Shown here one piece after another: positions 1 to 6,580 of a DNA stretch of 20,276 nt (position 1 is its first letter; each line of letters starts with the position of its first letter). The DNA is from GCA-2746795 sp964643965. GTDB taxonomy: Bacteria > Chloroflexota > Anaerolineae > Promineifilales > Promineifilaceae. The translations under genes and the position numbers were made by a program. The notes beneath the pieces are model-generated. The model ran no database searches and had not been told where the DNA came from. It worked only from the letters and a program-made list of their open reading frames with translations. The stretch covers positions 1-20,276 of the forward strand of contig CAZXVH010000097.1 in the NCBI GenBank assembly GCA_964643965.1. Reading direction: 5' to 3'.

Positions 1-106
1 TGTTCAAAAATGGCGGTCCTTCGCCATCACAATAGTTATCAGTTTAATGCTTAATTATACTTTGTGGCTTTTGAATCAGAGACCACACTAAAAAAGGAGA
101 AATCTT

Positions 107-535
107 ATGACATATGGACCAATTGATTTTTTAGCCGTTGAGTTTGGCGGCAGTGATTTTAGCCCTGAAATGATCGATAGTTTATTGGATCTGGTAGAGC
201 ACAAGCTCATCCGGATTATCGATCTGGTAGTTGTGGCAAAAGATGCAGATGGGGTGGTGTCAGCTTTGGAAGCGGAACAGCTAGACGAAGAGACACTGGC
301 CTTGTTTGAGCCGCTAGATGATTTCGTCAATGGCATGGTCACCATTCAAGATGTTGAACTGATTGGCGACATGCTGGAAAACGATTCCAGAGCGGCCCTG
401 ATGTTGTTTGAAAATCTGTGGGCAGTTAAGTTTAAGGAAGCCATTATGCATCAAGGGGGTCAGGTATTGATGCAGGAGCGTATTCCGCACGAAGTGGTGG
501 TAGAGGCTTTAGCAGAACTGGCAGCAATAGATTAG
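107..535 (+). CDS. DUF6325-type protein of unknown function
   Basis: A 142-residue acidic soluble protein with no signal peptide or membrane segment. The opening (MTYGPIDFLAVEF), the phrase RIIDLVVVAKDADG near residues 45-60, the central FENLWAVKF and the late RIPHEVV resemble my recollection of the DUF6325 family, which is mostly known from Actinobacteria and Chloroflexota and has no assigned function. A good Shine-Dalgarno (AAGGAG) lies about 7 bases before the ATG. It is the first gene of a same-strand trio with a SHOCT-domain protein and a DUF1269-type protein, all with strong ribosome binding sites and short gaps, so an operon is likely. The similar lengths of its alternating helix and strand segments suggest a small alpha/beta fold, but that is inference. 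The reading frame is very secure; the family name is from memory, and no biochemical role can be given. Confidence 0.8.
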   Translation: MTYGPIDFLAVEFGGSDFSPEMIDSLLDLVEHKLIRIIDLVVVAKDADGVVSALEAEQLDEETLALFEPLDDFVNGMVTIQDVELIGDMLENDSRAALMLFENLWAVKFKEAIMHQGGQVLMQERIPHEVVVEALAELAAID

Positions 536-618
536 GCAGACGCCTGAGAATTACCACCCTTTGGTCAGAAAAAGTTTGAAAATCACGTTTTATAATTGAA
601 CATAAGGAGATACAAATC

Positions 619-945
619 ATGGGTATGCGAAGAAGACGCCGACGGAGAGGGTTAGTGGGTGCAGCAGCCACAACGGCCGTTGTAGCCGGTACGGCTGGGG
701 CTGTACATCATCATCAGGCAAAGAAGTGGAACACACAGGCTGAAGCACAAGCTTATGAAGCACAACAGACACAAGCACAATATGCGCCGCAAGAGGAATA
801 TTATGATGATCCGCCGCCGCCAGCAGCAGCGCCGCCGGCAGATGATGTAGCGGCTCAGTTGCAACAATTGGCCCAACTACACCAGTCAGGCGTCCTGGAT
901 GACGCCGAATTTGCGGCCGCCAAGCAGAAGGTCTTAAACGGGTAG
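619..945 (+). CDS. SHOCT-domain small membrane protein
   Basis: A 108-residue protein in three parts. Residues 3-10 are a run of arginines; residues 11-29 form an alanine/glycine/valine-rich hydrophobic stretch that could insert in the membrane with the arginines inside. A low-complexity linker follows (Gln/Ala-rich, then a proline/alanine stretch near residues 70-80). Residues about 78-107 match the SHOCT (short C-terminal) domain: spaced leucines, then GVLDDAEFAAAKQKVL. SHOCT domains are short helical hairpins found at the ends of many membrane proteins; their role is thought to be oligomerisation or tethering. The ribosome binding site is AAGGAG about 9 bases before the ATG. It lies 83 bp after the DUF6325-type gene and 32 bp before the DUF1269-type gene. 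An ACGGCCGT palindrome at 673-680 encodes Thr-Ala-Val in the hydrophobic stretch. Confidence 0.82.
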   Translation: MGMRRRRRRRGLVGAAATTAVVAGTAGAVHHHQAKKWNTQAEAQAYEAQQTQAQYAPQEEYYDDPPPPAAAPPADDVAAQLQQLAQLHQSGVLDDAEFAAAKQKVLNG

Positions 946-977
946 ATAATGTCGGAATTAAATTACAGGAGATAAAA

Positions 978-1781
978 ATGAGTAAAAAACAATCAGAAGG
1001 GGTAGCAGCCATCGGATTTTTGGTGATGGCTTTTACTGAGGAAACAGCAGCAGATGACGCTTTGAAAGCATTGAAAGACGCCAAAAAGGCTAAAGCGTTT
1101 TATTTTGAAGATGCAGCGGTCATCCGGCAAGATGCAGAGGGCAAGGTACACCTCCACGAAACGGGTGATATGACTACCGGTAAGGGAGCCGGCATGGGCG
1201 CTCTGGTTGGTGGTATTTTAGGCATTTTAGGGGGTCCGGCCGGTATTGCTTTAGGCGCTGGCGCTGGCGCTGCCATTGGCGCTGTGGCTGCCCATGGCGA
1301 CGCCGGCTTTGATGATGAGAACCTGGGGACAATTGGTGTGGCTTTAAAGCCGGGTACATCAGCATTAGCGGCTATTACCAGCCATGATTTTTTGAAAGCA
1401 GTGCAAAAGCAGGTTCCTGTAGCCGATATTCGCGCCGCAGTGAGCAACCTGGCCACAGAAATATCTGGACGGTTGGCAGAAGGCAAAAGCATGGCCATCG
1501 GCCTCATCCTGGCCGAAGATGGTTTAGCGATTAAAGAGGTGGCTGTTGATGATAATTCTGTGGAGGTTATCGGCGCGGTCATCACAGATGATGCTGTGAT
1601 TGCTGGCGCTGCTGTGGCAACGGCCGAAGGCGTTGCTTATGAGATTGGCGCAGCCACTGTAGACGGCGCAGTCTTGGAAGCTGGCGTCATTGATGCAGAT
1701 GGAGCTGTTGTTGTAGATGATATGATCACAGATGAAGGCGAAGTTGTCGTGGTTACCGAAGTCGTAGATGAAGAAGAATAA
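978..1781 (+). CDS. DUF1269-type glycine-zipper membrane protein with acidic repeat tail
   Basis: A 267-residue protein. Residues about 10-65 match the start of the DUF1269 family: a small alpha/beta domain ending in DAAVIRQDAEGKVHLHET. Residues about 67-110 are a long glycine/alanine hydrophobic segment with GxxxG spacing (GALVGGILGILGGPAG), a glycine zipper that probably forms a membrane hairpin. Residues 120-180 return to an amphipathic domain. The last 80 residues are an acidic, valine-rich tail with recurring D-G-A-V and similar short units, ending VVDEEE; this tail is longer than I expect for the family. The ribosome binding site is CAGGAG about 7 bases before the ATG. Last gene of the DUF6325/SHOCT trio, followed by a strong terminator. 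Function unknown; a membrane or stress role is only an inference from the architecture. Confidence 0.8.
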   Translation: MSKKQSEGVAAIGFLVMAFTEETAADDALKALKDAKKAKAFYFEDAAVIRQDAEGKVHLHETGDMTTGKGAGMGALVGGILGILGGPAGIALGAGAGAAIGAVAAHGDAGFDDENLGTIGVALKPGTSALAAITSHDFLKAVQKQVPVADIRAAVSNLATEISGRLAEGKSMAIGLILAEDGLAIKEVAVDDNSVEVIGAVITDDAVIAGAAVATAEGVAYEIGAATVDGAVLEAGVIDADGAVVVDDMITDEGEVVVVTEVVDEEE

Positions 1782-1862
1782 ATTTTGTAGGTAGGTAAGG
1801 GCGGTTTGTGAAGGCGCCTTACCGGAGCCAACTATCGCAAACGCCATCGTCAGTTGGTGAGC

Positions 1863-1908
1863 AAGGCATGGGGTGTAGAAATAAGTTTCTACACCCCATG
1901 CCTTTTTA
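1863..1908 (+). terminator. Strong intrinsic terminator after the DUF6325-SHOCT-DUF1269 operon
   Basis: The arms 1863-1881 and 1886-1904 are perfectly complementary over 19 bases around the loop TAAG, and a run of five T follows the GC-rich part of the stem. It ends the plus-strand operon 80 bp after the last stop codon. Confidence 0.93.
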
Positions 1909-2031
1909 TAGACAAGTGGGTTTTGTGTACAAGAATATAGTAGAAAACGGCCGTTCTCATTATCGCGAAGAGGACGAAACAGGTATGGATCATGAGAACT
2001 AAACATAAACACTTTTTTGTTACCATAAAAC

Positions 2032-2061
2032 TTGACGTACCGGGGAAACGCATGGTATGAT
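2032..2061 (+). promoter_or_regulatory. Sigma-70-type promoter for the LysM gene
   Basis: TTGACG at 2032-2037 and TATGAT at 2056-2061 are separated by 18 bases, on the same strand as and upstream of the LysM gene. A perfect TATAAT at 2083-2088 could be an alternative -10, but has no good -35 box. Transcription from 2032-2061 would give a leader of about 130 bases. Confidence 0.6.
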
Positions 2062-2197
2062 GAGACAACTTTAAATTTTATGTATAATGGGTTATGTCAT
2101 ATCAACCAAAAAATGAAGCACGATTTCATTAAAGTGTGCCTGAAATGGTGGAGAAATTACCCAACAGTTTTACAAAGCATAATAAGGAGGCTTAACC

Positions 2198-3163
2198 ATG
2201 CTGCGACGAATTTTGATTATTATTCTCGTAGTCATCGTGATCATTGCCGCAATATTTGCCATTCGGTGGATCCTGAATCGTGATTCCGGGGAGGCAGCAA
2301 CACAACCGGATGGGATTGAGGTTACGGCAATCGTCGATGATAGCACAACAGTGGAAGAAACGACTGTTGTGGATGAAGGTGTGATTCAACCCGATGCGGG
2401 GGAAGTTGATCAAACCCCTGAAGAAACCGGTGATGCTGTACCACCAACAGTGGGGTATCCCCCGGCGTCGGCAGAGGGCGACACGACCCAAGCTGTTGAG
2501 GCGTCGCCAGATGCTGAAAGCACAACTCTGAAAGCTGAGGACAGCGCTGCCCAGGCGCCGGCCATTGACGATCCGGAAGTTGGCGGCGGTGTTCCCAAGA
2601 CAGAAGGCGCAGTTGTTGTGGTGATCCCTGAAGACGCCGGTATCGGAGGCGGCATTGGGGATGTGGCTGCGTCCAGCCCGTTGGCCGCTTTTGTGCAGCC
2701 TGGCGTACCCACGCAGCACACCGTAAAAAACCTGGAATGGCTGACGCAATTGGCTCGCTGCTACGGCACCACCGTGGCTGACATCCAGGCCGCCAATAAC
2801 TATGCCTGCCCGGACTTGATCCATCCTGGTTGGGTGGTCAATATTGCCAACCCTGGAAATGCTGGCCCCATCACCATCAACGAGACGCCCTGCTTTAATT
2901 ATCACACGGTACAGCAAGGCGAAACATTGTACAGTATTGCTGCCCAATATGGCATCAGCTATCAATGGTTGGCGCGGATAAATGCCATCTATAATTATAA
3001 TTATATTTATGCCGGGCAGCAGTTGGTGATTCCGAATCCGGTGAATCCAGTTTTCACCCAGGTTCCGGCTGAGCCGTTTTTCTACTCAAACTGTTGGAAT
3101 AATTACTGCCCCGTTTACCCGGTGCAGCCAATTTATCCGATTCCCGTACCTGACAAAAAGTAG
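2198..3163 (+). CDS. Membrane-anchored protein with two LysM domains
   Basis: A 321-residue protein. Residues 2-28 are a basic start and a strongly hydrophobic isoleucine/valine-rich helix, probably an uncleaved anchor. Residues 29-170 are an acidic, Thr/Val/Ala/Pro-rich low-complexity linker, as expected outside the membrane. Two LysM units follow: about residues 171-215 (HTVKNLEWLTQLARCYG, then VADIQAANNY) and about 231-280 (HTVQQGETLYSIAAQYG, then the Tyr/Asn-rich INAIYNYNYIYAGQQLVIP). LysM binds peptidoglycan or other N-acetylglucosamine glycans. The first unit has two cysteines (ARCYG and NYACP) that could form a disulfide. No hydrolase domain is present, so it probably attaches or organises cell-wall material rather than cutting it. 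The ribosome binding site AAGGAGG lies 8 bases before the ATG. The C-terminal tail is rich in proline and aromatic residues and has further cysteines. Confidence 0.88.
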   Translation: MLRRILIIILVVIVIIAAIFAIRWILNRDSGEAATQPDGIEVTAIVDDSTTVEETTVVDEGVIQPDAGEVDQTPEETGDAVPPTVGYPPASAEGDTTQAVEASPDAESTTLKAEDSAAQAPAIDDPEVGGGVPKTEGAVVVVIPEDAGIGGGIGDVAASSPLAAFVQPGVPTQHTVKNLEWLTQLARCYGTTVADIQAANNYACPDLIHPGWVVNIANPGNAGPITINETPCFNYHTVQQGETLYSIAAQYGISYQWLARINAIYNYNYIYAGQQLVIPNPVNPVFTQVPAEPFFYSNCWNNYCPVYPVQPIYPIPVPDKK

Positions 3164-3189
3164 TGGCTCGGATTATTTGAAATAACCAC

Positions 3190-3230
3190 AAAAAAGACCT
3201 GTTCTTGAATGAGAGCAGGTCTTTTTCTTT
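3190..3230. terminator. Bidirectional terminator between the LysM gene and ilvD
   Basis: Arms 3191-3201 and 3216-3226 (AAAAAGACCTG and its complement) form a hairpin with A-rich sequence on the left and T-rich sequence on the right, so it can end transcription in both directions. It lies between the two convergent genes, whose stops are at 3163 and 3251. Confidence 0.88.
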
Positions 3231-3250
3231 GGCAGCATTGAAGCGGAGGT

Positions 3251-4930
3251 TTACTCGTCTGTGACACAACCTGCGGACGCAGATTTAACGTTTTTGATAT
3301 ATTTGTAGAGCGTACCGCGTGTTGATTTGTAGGGTGGCATTTTCCAGGAAACGAGGCGGGCCGCCAATTCTTCGTCACTGACGCCCATGTTGATGCTGTT
3401 CTGTTTGGCGTCGATGGTGATAGGGTCGCCGGTTTGTACCAGGGCGATGGGACCGCCTTCTTGCGCTTCTGGACAGATATGCCCGACGATGAAACCATGA
3501 CTGCCGCCGGAGAAACGGCCGTCTGTGATCAGCGCCACATCTTTGCCCAACCCCGCCCCCATTATGGCGCTGGTAGGCGTCAACATCTCCGGCATACCGG
3601 GGCCGCCCTTTGGCCCCTCATAGCGGATGACGATGACATCTCCCTTTTGAATCTCATTGTTTTCCAGGCCAGCCAGCATATCCTCTTCTGAGTCATACAC
3701 ACGCGCTGTACCTTTGAAAATCAGCCCTTCTTTGCCCGTAATTTTGGCCACGGAGCCATCGGGGGCCAGATTGCCGCGCAAAATTTGCAGATGGCCCGTT
3801 TCTTTAATGGGGTTTTCCAAGGGCTGTACAATCTCTTGCCCTTCAGAGAGCCCCGGTAAATCGGCCAGGTTTTCGGCGATGGTTTTGCCGGTAACGGTGA
3901 GGCAGTGGCCATGAATGAGGCCGTTTTCCAACAGGTATTTCATGACGGCTGGGGCGCCGCCTACATCGTTCAAATCTTCCATGACAAAACGGCCGCTGGG
4001 TTTGAAATCGGCCAGCATGGGGATACGGTCGCTGACAGCCTGGAAATCGTCGAGCGTGAGGTTAACCCCTACCCCCCGCGACATGGCGATGAGGTGCAGC
4101 ACGGCATTGGTGGAGCCGCCCAAGGCCACCACCACCACCATGGCGTTTTCAAACGCCTGGCGCGTCATGATGTCGCTCGGTTTAATCTCTTTTTCCAGCA
4201 AGATGCGAATGGCTTCACCGGCGCGAAAACATTCATCATATTTTTCGTCGGATTCGGCCGGGTAGGAGGAGCTGTAAGGCAGGCTCATGCCCAGGGCTTC
4301 AATAGCGGCGGCCATGGTGTTGGCGGTATACATGCCACCACAAGCGCCGGCGCCAGGACAGGAATTTTCCACGATTGCCTGCCGTTCTTCTTCGGTGATT
4401 TTGCCAGCCAGGTATTCACCGTAGCTTTGGAAGGCAGAAACGATGTCCAGTTTATCGTGTTTGGCAGTGCAGCCAGCTTTAATCGTGCCGCCGTAGACCA
4501 TGATGCTGGGTCGATCCAGGCGAGCCATGGCCATGATGCAGCCGGGCATATTTTTGTCACAGCCGGGCAGGGCGATGAGGGCGTCATACCATTGGGCGGC
4601 CATGAGGGTCTCGATGGAATCGGCGATGATCTCGCGGGATTGCAGGGAGTAGCTCATGCCATCAGTGCCCATGGCGATGCCATCGCTAACGCCGATGGTG
4701 TTGAAGCGCATGCCGTAGAGGCCGGCGGCGGTGACCCCTTCTTTCACTTTGGCGGCGAGGTCGAGCAGGTGCATATTGCAGGAGTTGCCTTCGTACCACA
4801 TGCTGGCGATGCCGATTTGGGCTTTGTCCATGTCGGCCGGCTGCATACCGGTGGCGTAGAGCATGGCCTGCGAAGCGCCTTGTGATTTCGGTTGGGTGAT
4901 GCGTGAACTGTATTTATTAAGTTGGGTCAT
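3251..4930 (-). CDS. ilvD: Dihydroxy-acid dehydratase
   Basis: Converts 2,3-dihydroxy-isovalerate and 2,3-dihydroxy-3-methylvalerate to the 2-keto acids in valine, leucine and isoleucine synthesis; cytoplasmic iron-sulfur enzyme. With the start at 4930 it is 559 residues, the normal family length. The three cluster cysteines are present: C51 in EGNSCNMHL, C124 in GCDKNMPG and C197 in GACGGMYTANTMA. The late motifs GPKGGPGMPEML and DGRFSGGSHGF, the latter with the catalytic serine, are intact. The frame is open for 41 more codons upstream, but the start at 4930 has GAGG 5 bases before it and begins the conserved part. No other branched-chain amino acid gene is in the window. It faces the LysM gene across a shared hairpin. 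I saw no leader peptide or T-box in the 107-bp upstream interval. Confidence 0.97.
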   Translation of the reverse strand: MTQLNKYSSRITQPKSQGASQAMLYATGMQPADMDKAQIGIASMWYEGNSCNMHLLDLAAKVKEGVTAAGLYGMRFNTIGVSDGIAMGTDGMSYSLQSREIIADSIETLMAAQWYDALIALPGCDKNMPGCIMAMARLDRPSIMVYGGTIKAGCTAKHDKLDIVSAFQSYGEYLAGKITEEERQAIVENSCPGAGACGGMYTANTMAAAIEALGMSLPYSSSYPAESDEKYDECFRAGEAIRILLEKEIKPSDIMTRQAFENAMVVVVALGGSTNAVLHLIAMSRGVGVNLTLDDFQAVSDRIPMLADFKPSGRFVMEDLNDVGGAPAVMKYLLENGLIHGHCLTVTGKTIAENLADLPGLSEGQEIVQPLENPIKETGHLQILRGNLAPDGSVAKITGKEGLIFKGTARVYDSEEDMLAGLENNEIQKGDVIVIRYEGPKGGPGMPEMLTPTSAIMGAGLGKDVALITDGRFSGGSHGFIVGHICPEAQEGGPIALVQTGDPITIDAKQNSINMGVSDEELAARLVSWKMPPYKSTRGTLYKYIKNVKSASAGCVTDE

Positions 4931-5037
4931 AATTCCTCTAATTTTTCTTTGATAAAAATGAAATGATAATAACAGGTCTTTGTTTTTGCGAAGATAAATC
5001 GGTGAATGGGACTGGCACAAGGACAATTTCCCCTTGT

Positions 5038-5259
5038 TTAAACATTGTTCCAATCCTCATCATCAATGGGATTATTCCAAAAATCCAGGCTAGTTTCTGA
5101 AGCAAGCATCAGATCGTTAAATGATTCTGATTCTTCAAAAACGAAAATGGTAACTTGCGCCCCAGGTTCCAGAAGAACTTGCAATTGGATTTTCCCTTCT
5201 GAATCTACTTACGCTTGGTATTTCAAGGCTTTTTGGGGGTAATTAATTGTGTTATCCAT
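5038..5259 (-). pseudogene. Antitoxin-like small gene interrupted by an in-frame TAA
   Basis: Reading the minus strand from the ATG at 5259-5257 gives 16 residues (MDNTINYPQKALKYQA), a TAA at 5211-5209, then 56 more residues in the same frame (starting VDSEGKIQLQV, ending DDEDWNNV) to a TAA at 5040-5038. The continuation is clearly protein-like and in register, so a single nonsense change is the simplest explanation. I recall similar 70-75 residue proteins in cyanobacteria and Chloroflexota annotated as antitoxins or as hypothetical proteins next to PIN or HNH genes: a short beta-rich start, then an acidic tail with S-L-D-F-W-N-N-P. The ribosome binding site is GAGG 7 bases before the ATG. 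The 5' neighbour is a truncated HNH gene, so the whole module appears to be decaying. Family assignment is from memory; the broken frame is seen directly. Confidence 0.75.
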
Positions 5260-5420
5260 CGAACACCTCTTGAATTTCTGCGAATTACTTCAGCTCCGCT
5301 TTTGCTTGTCGGAATGATATGGTCTACTTCAAACGGAATATTAAAAACCACCTCTGGCGCATGACAGCATTCACAATGATGACTGGCGCGTTGTGCCACA
5401 AGTGAGTAGTGAGGATTCAC
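5223..5420 (-). pseudogene. Truncated HNH endonuclease
   Basis: The frame starts with GTG at 5420-5418 and runs 65 residues. Residues 1-43 match the start of a common HNH family: HYSLVAQRASHHCECCHAPE, then FEVDHIIPTSKSG, containing the first histidine of the HNH site and the first zinc-type cysteine cluster. The family normally continues with an N-L-A-L-A-C-x-x-C-N segment carrying the Asn and second His and further cysteines; here the match stops after SKSGAE and the remaining codons run through the ribosome binding site and start of the next gene in another frame. The second half of the nuclease is therefore lost and it should be inactive. It lies 15 bp after the stop of the 127-residue gene at 5436-5819, which suggests they were once co-translated. 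Confidence 0.8.
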
Positions 5421-5435
5421 GATAAAATTGTGGGG

Positions 5436-5819
5436 TTAAGCAGTCGGTTGCTGATTGATTTGCGCCAGAATGGTGGCTGTTCTGACAATGGCGGCTACCC
5501 ATTCAGCATCTATCAATTGTTCTAGTTCTGTGCGTTCTTTTGCGGTGAGTTCTGCGTCCTGGTTGATGGCCTCGTGAAAGCGAGACATAAGCGCTTGCAA
5601 GCGAATCTGCTCAATTTTCGGGAAAAGGACGTCAGGTTGAAATCGTTGCAAAATAATAAGTGAATTGGCTGATTCACCGCATGTTGCGAGCATTTTTTCT
5701 AAGGAATCCAACGCTTGTCCCGCTGTTTTGCCTTCAGCTTGTTGCTGCCCACGGATAGCACGATAACTTTTGTTCCTATGTTTTCCTGATTCTCGATAAA
5801 TTTCAATCGTTTGTAACAT
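5436..5819 (-). CDS. Uncharacterised small protein next to the HNH remnant
   Basis: A 127-residue soluble protein starting MLQTIEIYRESGKHRNKSYRA with no signal or membrane segment. The first 60 residues look like an alpha/beta domain (strand, basic loop, then a helix QAEGKTAGQALDSLEKML); the remainder is predicted helical and charged (AKERTELEQLIDAEWVAAIV). The ribosome binding site is AAAGGTGA about 5 bases before the ATG. I believe similar proteins sit directly upstream of HNH endonucleases in cyanobacteria and Chloroflexota, as here, but I know no function. It could be the immunity, antitoxin or accessory partner of the nuclease. This is the only intact gene of the module: the two genes after it are broken. 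Confidence 0.7.
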   Translation of the reverse strand: MLQTIEIYRESGKHRNKSYRAIRGQQQAEGKTAGQALDSLEKMLATCGESANSLIILQRFQPDVLFPKIEQIRLQALMSRFHEAINQDAELTAKERTELEQLIDAEWVAAIVRTATILAQINQQPTA

Positions 5820-5989
5820 CGCGTCACCTTTTGCCCCTTACTTTAGCCCATTTTATCACGTCTAGGCGGTTGGTGAAACGGGAAGTTTTGTAGAGAAACG
5901 TTCAAAACACTTTTGCCAGACCGACCTGTTGAATTAGTTGATGGAGTTTAGTGTAGGTGACAAACGGCCGTTTCCCCTCCCCCCTCCGA

Positions 5990-6018
5990 TCATAAAAAAG
6001 CCCACCGAAGTGGGCTTT
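5990..6018 (-). terminator. Intrinsic terminator after the OsmC gene
   Basis: Arms 5997-6005 and 6010-6018 (AAAGCCCAC and GTGGGCTTT on the plus strand) pair perfectly around a 4-base loop that reads TTCG on the minus strand, followed on that strand by a run of T. It lies 22 bp after the minus-strand stop codon at 6040. Confidence 0.92.
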
Positions 6019-6039
6019 CTCGTTGTTAAATGGGTTGCT

Positions 6040-6435
6040 TTAGACGGTCATCTCGACGATGCTGGTCTGCACCTCAATGATGGGCGGGTTCTCCAGATGC
6101 TTTTTGACGGCGCACTGGTTGGCGGAGCGGATGAGCGCGTCCTTGTATTTTTCGGGGAATTCCGGCGGCACTTGAATGTCCAGGTTGATTTTCTTCACCA
6201 TGCCGCTCATTTGATTCACTTCCAGGGTTTGCACCAGGCGGACGCCTTCAGCAGGTAGGTTGCGCTGCTGGCAGAAGCCCAGCACATAAATACCGGCGCA
6301 AGTGCCGATGGAGGCCAGGAAGGTGGCAAAGGGGGAGGGGGCTGAACTGTGTGGCGGTTGGTCTGTGGGCACGGTAAAAGGGCCGAAGTGGGCGTCTACA
6401 CGAGCGCCGCCGGGGAAGTCGATGATCATTTCCAT
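6040..6435 (-). CDS. OsmC/Ohr-family peroxiredoxin-like protein
   Basis: A 131-residue cytosolic protein of the OsmC/Ohr fold, which reduces organic hydroperoxides with a pair of cysteines. The candidate peroxidatic cysteine is C46 in ASIGTCAGIYVLGFC on the central helix and the second is C108 in SANQCAVKKHLENPP; the spacing agrees with the family. C55 on the same helix is an extra cysteine. The opening MEMIIDFPGGARVDAHFG resembles the OsmC subgroup with a short N-terminus, more than classic Ohr. The frame is open upstream to 6534, but GGAG lies 8 bases before the ATG at 6435-6433 and the conserved sequence begins there. It is a single-gene unit with its own terminator, with an AACGGCCGTT palindrome on each side (5964 and 6535). 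Substrate unknown. Confidence 0.9.
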   Translation of the reverse strand: MEMIIDFPGGARVDAHFGPFTVPTDQPPHSSAPSPFATFLASIGTCAGIYVLGFCQQRNLPAEGVRLVQTLEVNQMSGMVKKINLDIQVPPEFPEKYKDALIRSANQCAVKKHLENPPIIEVQTSIVEMTV

Positions 6436-6580
6436 GTGTGTTTCTCCAATAGCGGTCGGATAGGATAAGATTTTGGTGGCTCCGACCTGCCGCTGTTGAT
6501 TATGCTGATTGTGGCAAAATAGTAAAAGTGACAAACGGCCGTTCTCCCGGCGTCAAATGTCATCTATACAGGGTGGCTTT

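Larger units (their letters stand above)
1782..2197. other. Intergenic stretch with terminator, palindrome and promoter
   Basis: This 416-bp gap holds the terminator of the upstream trio (1863-1908), one AACGGCCGTT palindrome (octamer core 1947-1954), a good sigma-70-type promoter (2032-2061) and a second TATAAT at 2083-2088, then an approximately 110-130 base leader before the LysM gene. Open frames here lack ribosome binding sites and recognisable sequence. Confidence 0.7.

Noticed and set aside
1..106. Promoter before the DUF6325-type gene and a small TGGCG/CGCCA hairpin at 11-26
   Set aside because: TATACT-like and -35-like words are present but with poor spacing; the hairpin is short and has no T run, so neither can be supported.
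2192..2965. 257-codon minus-strand frame opposite the LysM gene
   Set aside because: Shadow of a gene with clear LysM domains, promoter and ribosome binding site.
3905..4885. 326-codon open frame on the plus strand inside ilvD
   Set aside because: Antisense to a certain gene with all its motifs; the frame is rich in His/Gly/Val as expected of an antisense shadow and has no ribosome binding site.
3216..4981. CAGGTCTTT shared by the terminator after ilvD and the ilvD leader, as if ilvD were flanked by short repeats
   Set aside because: Only about 11 bases in common, one of them required by the hairpin; chance is sufficient, and there is no target duplication or transposase.
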